Assembly: GCF_000725625.1 (NCBI RefSeq)
Contig: NZ_JOHS01000046.1
Location: 1-64,000 of the forward strand
DNA from: Streptomyces sp. NRRL F-6676
GTDB taxonomy: Bacteria; Actinomycetota; Actinomycetes; Streptomycetales; Streptomycetaceae
DNA length: 64,000 nt
Reading direction: 5' to 3'
A program made the position numbers and the translations under genes. Each line of letters opens with the position of its first letter. Position 1 is the first letter of the stretch. Under the pieces are notes generated by a model, which ran no database searches, was not told the origin of the DNA, and worked only from the letters and a program-made list of their open reading frames with translations. This document shows, piece by piece, positions 39,206-49,400 of the stretch.

Positions 39206-40165
39206 TCAGCGGGAGTCCCGCAGCGCGGCCGGTCCGTGCCGGAAGGAGGGGTCGACCTGCGCCGCCAGGTCCGTACCGGTGGCCCGGTCGCCCCAGGCGG
39301 CGGCGTTGCGCAGATGGAACTCGACCGCGTGCCGCTGGAAGGTCTCCCAGTCCTTGGGGCGCGCGTCCACCGCGCGGCGCAGTGCGTCGAGAGCGCCCAG
39401 CAGGGCCGGCTCGGGGCCGTCGTGCGGGCGGCCCTGCTCCTGGGCGCGGACGTGGGCGGAGTGCGGGCAGTACGCCAGCAAGTCGTCGCCGACGTGACTC
39501 TTGAGGAAGAGCAGGTCGTCCTCGCCGGTCACCTTGTTCCCGACGACCCCGACCGGGATGCCGAACTCGGCGGCGTGCTCGCGGTACTGACGCAGTACCG
39601 CGACGCTCTTGCGGGTCGGCTCGACGACCAGGAACGTCATGTCGAACCGGGTGAACAGCCCGGAGGCGAAGGCGTCCGCGCCGGCCGTCATGTCGACGAC
39701 GACGTACTCGCCGGGACCGTCCACGAGGTGGTTGAGGTACAGCTCGACCGCGCCCAGTTTGGAGTGGTAGCACGCCACCCCGAGGTCCTCCTCGGCGAAG
39801 GCACCGGTCACCATCAGCGGCACCCCGGCCACCTCGCGGACGTGCCGGGCGTGGATCTCGTCGTCACCGAGCAGCCGCAGCAGCCGGGAGCCGCGACCCG
39901 GGGGAGTGGTCTTCAGCATGGTCTCGCGGGAGGCGATCCGCGGGTTGCTCCCGCGCAGGAAGTCCTTGATCTCGCCGGTCCGCGCACTGAGCGGCGGGGC
40001 GCCGAAGGACTCCTCCTCGGGCAGGCCGAGGGCGTGGGCCAGATGCTGGTTGATGTCACCGTCGACGGCGAGGACCGGCACGCCGGAGCGGGCCAGCCGG
40101 CCGGCGAAGAGGGCGGACAGCGTGGTCTTGCCGCTGCCGCCCTTGCCGACGAACGCGACGCGCAC
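39206..40165 (-). CDS. CooC/ParA-like ATP-binding protein
   Basis: 319 residues from GTG 40165 with GAGGGGG upstream. The N-terminus MRVAFVGKGGSGKTTLSALF is a deviant Walker A of the MinD/CooC/ArsA class, with further motifs DGDIN (near 40) and VVVDMTAGADAF (near 155). CooC-type ATPases insert metals (nickel in CO dehydrogenase) or act as chaperones; no CO dehydrogenase is nearby. A Zur-box-like palindrome lies 23 bases upstream of the start, which would suggest metal control. The true client is unknown. Confidence 0.78.
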   Translation of the reverse strand: MRVAFVGKGGSGKTTLSALFAGRLARSGVPVLAVDGDINQHLAHALGLPEEESFGAPPLSARTGEIKDFLRGSNPRIASRETMLKTTPPGRGSRLLRLLGDDEIHARHVREVAGVPLMVTGAFAEEDLGVACYHSKLGAVELYLNHLVDGPGEYVVVDMTAGADAFASGLFTRFDMTFLVVEPTRKSVAVLRQYREHAAEFGIPVGVVGNKVTGEDDLLFLKSHVGDDLLAYCPHSAHVRAQEQGRPHDGPEPALLGALDALRRAVDARPKDWETFQRHAVEFHLRNAAAWGDRATGTDLAAQVDPSFRHGPAALRDSR

Positions 40166-40187
40166 TACGAGCCCCCTCTACTGAAAC

Positions 40188-40202
40188 TGAAAACGGCTTT
40201 CA
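40188..40202 (-). promoter_or_regulatory. Zur-box-like palindrome upstream of the ATPase gene
   Basis: TGAAAACGGCTTTCA, centred about 30 bases before the GTG start, has perfect TGAAA/TTTCA arms. It closely resembles, from memory, the actinobacterial Zur operator TGAAAATGATTTTCA. An overlapping half-site TGAAA lies just beside it at 40182-40186. Zinc-dependent repression of the ATPase gene is an inference. Confidence 0.45.
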
Positions 40203-40297
40203 TGAGGCCATCGTGGTGAGGCCGCGCTCCGGCTGTCAAATCGGGGTCGCCCGACTGGCGGAAGACCCCAACTGGACGACGACGGCGGCCCGTTGCG

Positions 40298-41074
40298 TCA
40301 CCGCGCGGGACGGCCCGCCCGTTCGCGGGCCGCGGCCGCCGCGGCCTTCGCGCTGCCGCGGTACAGCGGGCCGTGACCGGGGGCGACGACCTCCGCGTCC
40401 AGCGCCTCCAGGACCGCCAGCGAGTCCAGCGCGCGGGCCCGGTCGGTGTGGAACATGCCCGGCAGCAACTGCGGCCCGCGCACCCGGGAGGTGGGGTGCG
40501 CGGTGACGAGCGCGTCGCCGCTGACGAGTATGCCGCTGTCCGGCAGCAGATAGGCGCAGTGCCCGTGGGTGTGCCCGGGGGAGTGCACCGGCACCGGGGC
40601 GCCGGGCAGGTCCAGCGGGCCGGCCGCCACCGGGAACGCGCGGGGACCGGTGACGGGGATGTGCGCGGTCCCGCCCGCGCGCAGCGCGCGCACGGCCCAC
40701 GGCACCACACCGGGCCGCCACGCCCGGGTGAACACCTGGCCCACGCTCACCTGGTGCAGGAAGTCGCGGCGGGCGTGCGGCACTTCCTCCTCGTGCAGCA
40801 GCACCGGCGTGCCGTGCGTGGCGCGCAGATGCTCGGCGGAGCCCAGGTGGTCGTTGTGCGCATGGGTGACGAGGACCGCGGCCACCGCCTCCGGGGCCAC
40901 CCCGACGGCGGCCAGCGAGGCGTACAGCCGCGCGCGGTCCCCGGGGTACCCGGTGTCGATGAGGACGGCGGTGTCCCCGTCCTTGACGATCACCCAGTTG
41001 GTGTCGCTGCCCGCGACCGCGTGGACGTGGTCGTCGATCCGGACGATGTCCTCGTCCCGCAGGGCGGATGCCAT
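40298..41074 (-). CDS. Metallo-beta-lactamase-fold hydrolase
   Basis: 258 residues from ATG 41074 with GAGAGGAACAGCC upstream. The zinc-binding signature THAHNDHLG (near residue 72) is intact, with later ligands in HSPGHTHGH (near 166) and SGDAL (near 186) and a final GHG. This fold covers glyoxalase II, lactonases and related hydrolases; the substrate cannot be told from sequence. It is divergent from the PPOX gene. Confidence 0.85.
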   Translation of the reverse strand: MASALRDEDIVRIDDHVHAVAGSDTNWVIVKDGDTAVLIDTGYPGDRARLYASLAAVGVAPEAVAAVLVTHAHNDHLGSAEHLRATHGTPVLLHEEEVPHARRDFLHQVSVGQVFTRAWRPGVVPWAVRALRAGGTAHIPVTGPRAFPVAAGPLDLPGAPVPVHSPGHTHGHCAYLLPDSGILVSGDALVTAHPTSRVRGPQLLPGMFHTDRARALDSLAVLEALDAEVVAPGHGPLYRGSAKAAAAAARERAGRPAR

Positions 41075-41230
41075 GGCTGTTCCTCTCGCCGCGGTGATGC
41101 CGTGCCGGGCCGCGGTGGCCCGGCAGGACCGTACTGCCGAGCGGCCCGCGCGGGAGCCCCGGGGCGACGGACCGCCACATGTGACACGGTGGGTACCGGA
41201 GAAGTGGATCAGAGAACAGGGAGGCACCCC

Positions 41231-41653
41231 ATGTCCAAGCCGCCGCTTCCGGACGCCGCCGTGGCCATGCTGCGCAAGGCCAACCCGGCCGTCGTCACCA
41301 CGCTGCGCTCCGACGGCCAGCCGGTCTCCACCGCGACCTGGTACCTGTGGGACGAGGGCCGGGTACTGGTCAACATGGACGAGGGCCGCAAGCGCCTCAC
41401 CCACCTGCGCAACGACCCCCGGGTCACGCTCACCGTGCTCGACGAGTCCGACTGGTACAGCCACGTCACCCTGATCGGCCGCGTCACCGAGATGCGGGAC
41501 GACGAGGGCCTGACCGACATCGACCGCCTCTCCCGGCACTACCTCGGCCAGCCGTACGCCGACCGCGACCGCGCCCGCGTCAGCGCGTACATCGAGATCG
41601 ACCGCTGGCACGGCTGGGGCGGCTTCCGCGACGCGGACCAGACGGCGACGTGA
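41231..41653 (+). CDS. PPOX-class F420-dependent oxidoreductase family protein
   Basis: 140 residues from ATG 41231 with AGGGAGG upstream. The split-barrel flavin-type fold is suggested by NPAVVTTLRSDGQPVSTATWYLWDEGRVLVNMDEGRKRLTHLRNDPRV, typical of actinobacterial F420-binding PPOX-class enzymes. Likely a small reductase using F420; substrate unknown. It precedes fxsA by 118 bases on the same strand but looks functionally separate. Confidence 0.85.
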   Translation: MSKPPLPDAAVAMLRKANPAVVTTLRSDGQPVSTATWYLWDEGRVLVNMDEGRKRLTHLRNDPRVTLTVLDESDWYSHVTLIGRVTEMRDDEGLTDIDRLSRHYLGQPYADRDRARVSAYIEIDRWHGWGGFRDADQTAT

Positions 41654-41771
41654 GTCCCAGGCGTCCCTGACGGGGCGCCAGGGGGTTGGCCGGGGAGTGT
41701 CTTGCCGGGCCGGCGGGGGGCACGTCACGATGACGTGAGCCACCCGGTGCCCTACGCCCGAGGAGACGCCT

Positions 41772-41933
41772 GTGGACAGCTACGAGCGGCAGCCCGCGGC
41801 CACGAGCGTGGTCGAGGACTTCCAAGACACCCCGCTGGACGAGGTGCCCGAGGCCGCCCTGGATGCGGCCCTGGCCAGGACGGCCCCCGGTGAGGAGGAG
41901 CCCGTGGCCGCGTTCCAGTCGTCGCTGCTCTGA
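41772..41933 (+). CDS. fxsA: FxSxx-COOH-type RiPP precursor peptide
   Basis: 53 residues from GTG 41772, with GAGGAG eight bases upstream. An acidic leader ends in a core reading VAAFQSSLL at the C-terminus. FxSxx-COOH precursors end in Phe-x-Ser-x-x; here Phe-Gln-Ser is present but three residues, not two, follow Ser. The radical SAM maturase starts eight bases after the stop. In characterised members the Phe ring is linked to the third residue (Ser) to make a three-residue cyclophane. The tail length is the unusual point. Confidence 0.88.
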   Translation: MDSYERQPAATSVVEDFQDTPLDEVPEAALDAALARTAPGEEEPVAAFQSSLL

Positions 41934-41940
41934 CCCGGCC

Positions 41941-44343
41941 GTGACCGCGGCGACGGGTTCCTTCCGCCAGTTCGTGCTCAAGGTGCACAGCCGCTGCGAC
42001 CTGCGCTGCGACCACTGCTACGTCTACCGCCACGCGGACCGCAGCTGGCGCGGGCGGCCGGTGACCATGTCGGAGGAGACGCTCCGGCTGGCCGCCGCCC
42101 GGATCGCCGAGCACGCGGCGGAGCACGGCCTGCGCCGGGTCCACGTCGTCCTGCACGGCGGCGAACCGCTGCTCGCCGGACGGGAGCGGCTGCGCGGCTT
42201 CGCCCGGACGCTGCGCTCCGCCCTGGACGGCGTCGCCGCCCTCGACCTGCGGATGCAGACCAACGGCCTGCTCCTGGACGACGCGTTCTGCGCGATGCTC
42301 GCCGAGGAGTCCATCGTCACCAGCGTCTCCCTCGACGGCGACGAGGCCGCCCACGACCGGCACCGCGTCCGCGCCGACGGCTCCGGCAGCCACGGGGACG
42401 TGGTGCGTGCCGTGCGCCGCCTCAACGCCCCCGCCCACCGCAGGGCCTTCGGCGGACTGCTCTGCACGGTCGACATCGAGAACGACCCGGTGGCCGTCTA
42501 CCGCGCCCTGGCCGCCCTTGACCCGCCCGCGATCGACTTCCTGCTGCCGCACGCCACCTGGGACCGTCCGCCACCCCGCCCGCGCGGCGCCACCGGCCCC
42601 GCCGACTCCACCGGGGCCACCGAGTATGCGGACTGGCTGATCGCCGTCCACGAGCGGTGGGCCGCCGACGGCAGACCCGTGCCCATCCGGATGTTCGAGT
42701 CGATCAGCCGGCTCGCCGACGGCGGCACCAGCCTCACCGAGGCGCTCGGGACGGACGACTCCGACCTGCTGGTGCTGGAGACCGACGGCGCCGTCGAACA
42801 GGCGGACTGGCTGAAGACCGCCTACCCGGGCGCCCCGGAGACCGGACTGCACCTGGCCACCCACCGTCTGACGGAGGCCGCCGCCCACCCGGGCATCAAG
42901 GCCCGCCGCACCGGCGTCGACGGCCTGAGCGCCGCTTGCAGGTCCTGCCGCGTGGTGTCGGTCTGCGGCGGCGGCCTGTACGGGCACCGCTTCCGCACCG
43001 CCAACGGCTTCGACAACCCCAGTGTGTACTGCGCCGGCCTCCTCAAGCTCATCGACCATGTGCGCGCCGCCGAACGGAGGCCCACCGGCATGGACCCCGC
43101 CCCGGCCGCGAAGGCCGACGCCGGCACCCCAGGGAAGCGGCACCACCTGCCCTGGCCCCGCTTCGACGCCCTGGCCGAGGGCCGGGGCACCGCCGCCGAC
43201 GTACGCGAACTGGCCGCCGCGCAGCGCAGTCTGCGCACCCAGGCGCTGGCCGCGGGACTGCGGACCGCCCGGCGGCGGCCCGACGCCTCGGCGGCCGGCT
43301 GGGAGGCCGTCAACGCGCTGCCCGCCGAGGTCCGCCGGCCGCTGCTCGCCGACCCCCATCTGCGGGGCTGGGCAATGGCCCACGCCGGTGTGCGGCGGCC
43401 GGCCGGCGGCCGCCCCGCCGAGGCCGCGCTCGCCGCCACCGCACGCGCCGGAGGACGGCTCGCCCTCCCCGTGCCGCCGCGCCACGGGCCGGACGGCACC
43501 GGCATCCACCTCCCCGGCCTCGGCCGGCTGCTGCTGCCCGACGACCCCGCGCCGGACACGCCGAGGACGGTGACCGTCGAGACGGCGGACGGCCGGATCG
43601 CCGTCGCCGGACACGTCCTCGGGCGGGACCCGCTGCCGGGCGGCATGCGCTGGCAGCCGCTGCGCCGCCTCACCGCCGACGGCCTCCAGGTCGTCCTCGA
43701 CGATCTCGAGCCCGCCCGCGACTGCTACGGCGAGGCCGGCACCGCCCACCCGCGCCTGACGCACCGTCAGTTCGAGCGGTGGCAGGAACGGTTCGCCGAT
43801 GCCTGGCGGCTGATCCGCGACGCGTATCCGGCGTACGCCCCGGGGATCGCCGCCGGCCTCACCACGCTGACCCCGCTGGTCCCCCGGCCGGAGGAGGACG
43901 TCAGCGCCACCTCGTGGGGGACCTTCGGCGCGATCGGCCTCGCGCTGCCCCGGACCGCCGACGACCTGGCGCTGCTGCTGATCCACGAGTTCCAGCACGC
44001 CGTCCTGTGGGCGCTGTACGACATGTACGACCTCCTCGACCCGGCCGACACCAGCCGCGTCCCCGTCCCCTGGCGCACCGGACCGCGGCCCCTGCCCCTG
44101 GCCCTGCAAGGCGCCTACGCCCACCTGGCCGTGGCCGACGTGTGGCGCCTGCGGGCCCGGCGTGCGCGGGCCGGGGCCGGCCCTGACACGGCCGCGGCCC
44201 GGCACGCGCGGGCCACGGCGGCCACCTGGCGGAACGGGGTGCTGGAGGTCACCGGCAGGCTGCTGGACACCGGCGCCCTCCTCCCCGAAGGACTGCGCCT
44301 GGTCCGCCGGCTGCGTGCGGCGGCGACCGCACTCGCACCGTGA
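41941..44343 (+). CDS. fxsB: Radical SAM/SPASM cyclophane-forming maturase FxsB with HExxH extension
   Basis: 800 residues from GTG 41941, directly after fxsA. The radical SAM cluster motif is C19-x3-C23-x2-C26 (CDLRCDHC). The SPASM region near C333, C336 and C342 (CRSCRVVSVC) supplies auxiliary Fe-S ligands. The C-terminal ~350 residues hold HEFQH at 682-686 and a later AYAHLAVAD, the pattern of the HExxH domains fused to FxsB and related to alpha-ketoglutarate-type peptide beta-hydroxylases. The metal-binding residues look intact here. The N-terminal part should link Phe to Ser in FxsA; the C-terminal part may hydroxylate the peptide. Confidence 0.9.
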   Translation: MTAATGSFRQFVLKVHSRCDLRCDHCYVYRHADRSWRGRPVTMSEETLRLAAARIAEHAAEHGLRRVHVVLHGGEPLLAGRERLRGFARTLRSALDGVAALDLRMQTNGLLLDDAFCAMLAEESIVTSVSLDGDEAAHDRHRVRADGSGSHGDVVRAVRRLNAPAHRRAFGGLLCTVDIENDPVAVYRALAALDPPAIDFLLPHATWDRPPPRPRGATGPADSTGATEYADWLIAVHERWAADGRPVPIRMFESISRLADGGTSLTEALGTDDSDLLVLETDGAVEQADWLKTAYPGAPETGLHLATHRLTEAAAHPGIKARRTGVDGLSAACRSCRVVSVCGGGLYGHRFRTANGFDNPSVYCAGLLKLIDHVRAAERRPTGMDPAPAAKADAGTPGKRHHLPWPRFDALAEGRGTAADVRELAAAQRSLRTQALAAGLRTARRRPDASAAGWEAVNALPAEVRRPLLADPHLRGWAMAHAGVRRPAGGRPAEAALAATARAGGRLALPVPPRHGPDGTGIHLPGLGRLLLPDDPAPDTPRTVTVETADGRIAVAGHVLGRDPLPGGMRWQPLRRLTADGLQVVLDDLEPARDCYGEAGTAHPRLTHRQFERWQERFADAWRLIRDAYPAYAPGIAAGLTTLTPLVPRPEEDVSATSWGTFGAIGLALPRTADDLALLLIHEFQHAVLWALYDMYDLLDPADTSRVPVPWRTGPRPLPLALQGAYAHLAVADVWRLRARRARAGAGPDTAAARHARATAATWRNGVLEVTGRLLDTGALLPEGLRLVRRLRAAATALAP

Positions 44344-44528
44344 TCCCGCTCCCCGCGGCACCCCCGGCCCCGGGCGCACGTGCGCCGCCCGCGCGCCCCC
44401 TCGCACAAGCGGAATGCGTCAACCCCTGGCCCCCGGCGGGGATTTCGCGCTCCAATGGTGGATTCAGGGACCGGCCGCACGGTCCGCGTCCGTGCGTGCG
44501 GCGACCACCGGGGGACGAGGGGCACGCC

Positions 44529-45188
44529 ATGACTGATCCGGCTCCCGAGCCGGCCGGGACGGCCGGCGCGCCGGACCCGTACGTCTTCTTCCTCAGCTAC
44601 GCCCGGGTGCCCTCCACGGAGGACGGGGCGAAGGCGGAGAACCCGGACGAGGACCTGGTCGCCTTCCATCGCCAACTGTGCGGCCACATCATGCAGTTGA
44701 CCGACCACGACGGGGAGCGTCCGCCGGGCTTCCTGGACCGCAGGATGGGCGTGGGCGCCGACTGGGAACGGCGGCTGAAGGAGACGCTCACCGACTGCCA
44801 GGTCTTCGTCCCCGTCTACACCAAGCGCTACTTCACCCGTGAGTGGTGCGGCCGGGAGTGGGACGCCTTCGTCCGCCGCCAGGAGGAGCACTCCCGCAGC
44901 CGCCCGTACACCGGCAACGCCATCGTCCCCGTCCTCTGGGTCGACCCCCGCCCCCTGACCCTGCCCCGCGTCGCCCGGCGCGTGCAGTACGCGCACCCCG
45001 ACCTCGGCCAGGAGTACCTCAAGTCGGGGCTGTACGGGCTGCGCGCGAAGGGCTACCACGCCAAGTACCACACGGCGGTGTGGGGCATCGCGCAGACGAT
45101 CGTCAAGGTGGCCGAGCAGACCCGGCTGGCGCCCTGCGACATCGAACTGTTCAAGGAACTCAGGAACGTCTTCGAGGAGGAACAGTAG
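44529..45188 (+). CDS. TIR-like FxSxx-system protein
   Basis: 219 residues from ATG 44529. It opens with PYVFFLSYARVP, a TIR-like first strand, and continues with DWERRLKETLTDCQVFVPVYTKRYFTREWCGREWDAFVRRQEE, matching the TIR-like fold found in FxSxx loci. The C-terminal part (IVPVLWVDP onward) ends in an acidic helix. A catalytic NADase Glu cannot be assigned with confidence. The next TIR-like gene starts one base after its stop, so the two are cotranslated. It lies 185 bases after fxsB. Confidence 0.8.
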   Translation: MTDPAPEPAGTAGAPDPYVFFLSYARVPSTEDGAKAENPDEDLVAFHRQLCGHIMQLTDHDGERPPGFLDRRMGVGADWERRLKETLTDCQVFVPVYTKRYFTREWCGREWDAFVRRQEEHSRSRPYTGNAIVPVLWVDPRPLTLPRVARRVQYAHPDLGQEYLKSGLYGLRAKGYHAKYHTAVWGIAQTIVKVAEQTRLAPCDIELFKELRNVFEEEQ

Positions 45189-45189
45189 G

Positions 45190-46419
45190 ATGCCGCTCTT
45201 CTTCCTCAGCTACTCGCACGTCCCCGTGCACCGCGCGGGCCGCGCCCCCGACTTCGACCGGCTCGTCTTCCGCTTCTTCGACGAGCTGTGCGCACGGCTC
45301 GCCGCCGCCGGCGGACCGCAGGGGGAGACCGCCGGTTTCGTCGAGCGGCCCGGGGCACCGGCCGGCCAGGCGCTGCGGGCCCTCGCCGAGTGCCGTGTCT
45401 TCGTCCCCCTCTACGCCAAGCGGTACTTCACCGACCCCAAGTGCGGCCGGCACTGGACCGCGGTCACCACCCGCCCGGCCGCGAGCCCCCCGGCCGTCGT
45501 ACCAGTGCTGTGGACGCCGTACCCGCCTGCCGCGCTGCCCCGCGCCGCCCAGTACGACCTGCCCGCGATGCCCGAGGGCGGCGGCGAGGCGGCGGAGGCG
45601 TACGCCGCCACAGGACTGCACCAGATGCTCCAGCTCGGCGAGGAACTGGGCGACGCGCGGGCCGCCGAACAGGCCGGCCGGATCACCGCCTGGCTGGCCC
45701 GGCGCATCCTGCACGCCGCCGCCACCGTCCCCGCACCGGACGCGGACGGGACCCTGCCGGACCGGGCGGTACCGTCCCGACTGGCCGACCTCGACAACGC
45801 GTTCGCCGCCCCGCTGCCCGCCCCGCCGCCGCTGCGCGTCACCGTCCTCGCGCCCACCGAGGACCGGCTCCCCATCGGCCGCGACGAGTCGCGCTACGGC
45901 CCGGCCCCGGAGGACTGGCGGCCCTACGGGCCCACGCTCGGCCCGCTCGCCGACCAGGTGCGGGCGCTGGCCCGCAACCTCGGCTTCGCCCCCGACCTGG
46001 TGGCCTTCGACAAACTCCGCGCCGAACTGCGCAGCGCGGCCGTCCCGGACGCACCCTGGGTGCTGATCGTCGACCCGTGGGCCCTGGAGGACCCCCGAAT
46101 CGCCGCCCAGGCACAGGAGTTCGACACCGCCCGGCAGCCCTGGACGGCCGTGCTCAGCGTGCTGCCCGAGGACGACCCGCAGACCAAGGAGCGGTCCGAG
46201 CGGCTCGACCGGCTGCTGCACACATGCTTCCCGCGTTTCCTGCGCGAGGGCCGCACGGGGGAGCAGAATGCGGTCCGGGGGCTGCCCGACGCGGACGTGT
46301 TCGCGCTGTGGTTCAGCGAACTCGCCGAGTCCGCCAAGATGCGGTACTTGCGATACATTCACTCGCACTTGTCCACCGGGAGCAGCGGCACCGGGGACCG
46401 CACGGAGGGCAGGCCATGA
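45190..46419 (+). CDS. fxsC: TIR-like protein FxsC
   Basis: 409 residues from ATG 45190. The N-terminal ~180 residues repeat the TIR-like plan of the preceding gene (PLFFLSYSHVPV, ECRVFVPLYAKRYFTDPKCGRHW). The C-terminal half (from about residue 217, VTVLAPTEDRLPIGRD) is the domain characteristic of FxsC in FxSxx-COOH systems. The stop overlaps the start of fxsT (ATGA). The duplicated TIR-like genes suggest ancestral duplication with the FxsC domain kept on one copy. Biochemical role unknown. Confidence 0.85.
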   Translation: MPLFFLSYSHVPVHRAGRAPDFDRLVFRFFDELCARLAAAGGPQGETAGFVERPGAPAGQALRALAECRVFVPLYAKRYFTDPKCGRHWTAVTTRPAASPPAVVPVLWTPYPPAALPRAAQYDLPAMPEGGGEAAEAYAATGLHQMLQLGEELGDARAAEQAGRITAWLARRILHAAATVPAPDADGTLPDRAVPSRLADLDNAFAAPLPAPPPLRVTVLAPTEDRLPIGRDESRYGPAPEDWRPYGPTLGPLADQVRALARNLGFAPDLVAFDKLRAELRSAAVPDAPWVLIVDPWALEDPRIAAQAQEFDTARQPWTAVLSVLPEDDPQTKERSERLDRLLHTCFPRFLREGRTGEQNAVRGLPDADVFALWFSELAESAKMRYLRYIHSHLSTGSSGTGDRTEGRP

Positions 46420-49400
46420 CCGGCGACGAGGGCAGGATCATCACGTTCTACTCGTACAAGGGCGGTACGGGACGGACGATGGCACTCGCCAACACCGCCT
46501 GGATCCTGGCCTCCGCCGGACACCGCGTGCTCGCCGTCGACTGGGATCTCGACGCCCCCGGGCTCGACCGCTTCTTCCACCCCTTCCTGGACGAGGAGAA
46601 ACTGCGCATCACGCCCGGCGTGCTCGAACTCGTCTCCCGCTTCAGCGAGTCCCTGGTCCAGGTGCGGCACACCGCCGCCGCGCACGGACCCGGCCACGAC
46701 CCGGTCGAGGCCGTCGCCGTGCCCGACGCCGCCCGGTACGGCGAGATGCTCCCCCTCGACAGTTGCGTGCTGCCGGTCTCCTGGCACTTCCCCGACGGCG
46801 GCTGGCTCGACTACCTCCCGGCCGGCACCAAGAACAAGGGCTATCTGACCGCCTTCTCGCAGTTCGACTGGAAGCCGTTCATGGACGGCCCGCTCGCCAC
46901 CCGCTTCCTGGAACGCCTCAAGCGCGAGTTCGGCGACCGGTACGACTACGTCCTCATCGACAGCCGCACGGGCCTCAACGACATCTCCGACATCTGCACC
47001 GTCAACCTGCCGCACACCCTCGTCACCTGTTTCACGCCGAGCAGCCAGAGCATCGACGGCGCGGTCGCCGTCGCCGAACGCATCGAGGAGATGCACCGCG
47101 ACCGCCGCATCCGCATCCTGCCCGTCCCCATGCGCGTGGAGAACGCCGAGGCCGACCGGCTGGAGGCGGCCCGCGGCCAGTTCCAGTACCGCTTCGACCG
47201 CATCCTGCGCCGCCACCTCGCCCCCGGCACCGAACCCGACGACTACTGGGGCAGGGTGGAGATCCCCTACCGCCCCATCTACTCCTACGAGGAGACCCTC
47301 GCCCCCTTCCGCGAGGCACCCGGCGACCCCAAGAGCCTGCTCGCCGCCTACGAGAGACTCGCCGAGGTCCTCTCCGACGGCCAGGTGCGCCGGATGGCCC
47401 GGATCGAGGAGACCCTGCGCCGAAGCACCCTGGAGCGCTACACCCGGCACCGGCCGCCCCGCGTCTCCGACGTGTACGTCAGCTTCGTGCCGCAGGACCG
47501 CAGTTGGGCGCTGTGGGCGGGGGCGGTCCTGGAGGAGGCCGGCTTCAAGGTCCACCTCGCCCAGGAGGGCACCGCCGAGGGCGGCCGGCACCGGCAGGAG
47601 ATCGAACGCGTCGTCGAGTCCGCCCCGCACACCCTCGTCGTCCTCTCCGAGGCCTATCTGCGCTCCTCCCGCTTCCGCACCACCTGGGAGGCGGTCTACG
47701 CGGCCGGCGGCCTGGCGGAGGACCGGCGTCTGGTCTCCATGAGCGTCGAACGGCTGCCGCTCGGCAGCCCGTTCACCGACCGGCTCGCCGACCTCACCCG
47801 CTGCGACACCGGGGAGGCCGCCCGCGACGCCCTGCTGGCCTGTTTCGGCCGCACCTTCGCCCCGGCGCCCCGCGAGCACTACACCGGCGGCGAACGCCGG
47901 ACGCCCCGCTACCCCGGCGCCGAACCCCCGGTCTGGTCCGTCCCGCTGCGCACCGCCTCCTTCACCGGCCGCACCGCGCTACTGGAGCAGATCCGCGAAC
48001 GGCTGTGCGACGGCGACGGCAGGGCACTGCTCCTCAAGGGCCTCGGCGGAGTCGGCAAGACGCTGCTCGCCCGCGAGTTCGCGCACCGCTACAAGAGCGA
48101 CTACGACATCGCCTGGCACATCCAGGCCGAACAGCGCAACCTCGCCGTCGAGCAGTTCGCGGCCATGGCCGGACCGCTGGGCGTGACCGAGCGGAAGAAC
48201 CCCACCGACACCGCCAAGGCCGTCCGCGAGGCCCTCGACCGCGGGGAACCGTACGGCAGCTGGCTGCTGATCCTGGACAACGCGGTCGAGGCGGGCAACC
48301 TGCCCGACTTCATGGTCACCGGCCGCAGCGGACACGTCCTGATCACCAGTCAGCGCTCCGAGGGCTGGGGCCGCTACGCCGACACCCTGGAGGTCGGCGT
48401 GTTCGAACGAGAGGAGAGCATCGCCCATCTGCGCGGCCGGCTCCCCGACTGCGGCCGGGCCGACGCCGACCAGATCGCCGAGGTGCTCGGCGACCTCCCG
48501 ATCGCGGTGGAACAGGCCGCCGCCGGCATCGAGCAGTCCAAGGTCAGCGCCCGCGCCTACATCCGCGAACTCCAGTCCCCGGCCACCGGCGCCGCCCGCA
48601 CCCGCGGCTCCGGCGACGACAAGGTCGGCGACGTCACCCGGGTCAGCGGCGCCACCTGGGAGTTCGCCCTCGGACAATTGCGCCGCAAGTTCCCGCAGGC
48701 CGTCCAACTGCTCCAGATCTGCGCCTACTTCGGCCCCGAGCCGATCTCCATGGACCTGCTGGAGGGCGCCGAGGTCTCCCGCGCGCTCGGCGACTCCCGC
48801 ACCGTCGCCCGCGCCTACCAGGAACTCAGCCGCTTCTCCCTGGTCACCGTCGACCGCAAGATCTGGGGCGTCCAGGTGCACCGGCTGGTGCAGCGCGCCA
48901 TGCGGGACAGCATGACCGAACAGGAGCGGCAGGCCGCACGGGACGTCGTCTACCGCACGCTCATCGCGGCCCGGCCCAGCAAGGACGACCCCGAGGACCC
49001 CAACACCTGGGAGAGCTACCGCGTCATCTGGTCCCACCTCGGCACCCCCTGGGCGCTGAGCGCCCCCGAGGGCGGCATCCGGGAACTCCTCGTCGACCGG
49101 GTGCGCCAGCTGCGCCGCCGGGGCGAACTGGCCCAGGCCATGGAACTCAGCGTCCGCTGCGTGACCACCTGGACGGAGAGCGGCCCGGCCGACGACCGCT
49201 GGACGCTGCACATGCGCTTCCAGATCGCCAACATCCTGCGCGCCCAGGGCCGTTACGAGGAGTCGCTGGCCCTGGACGAGGAGGTCCGCGAACGCCAGCT
49301 CGCCACCCTGCGCGACCCCGACGACCAGCATGTGCTGATGACCACCAGCAGCATCGCCGCCGACCTGCGCGGCCTCGGCCGGCTCACCGAGGCGCTCGAC

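Noticed and set aside
39206..40165. Calling the ATPase a CO-dehydrogenase maturation factor
   Set aside because: No CO dehydrogenase or nickel genes nearby; only the general CooC/ParA-like fold is supported.
41752..44406. An 884-codon minus-strand frame opposite fxsB
   Set aside because: Complement of the radical SAM gene; no support of its own.
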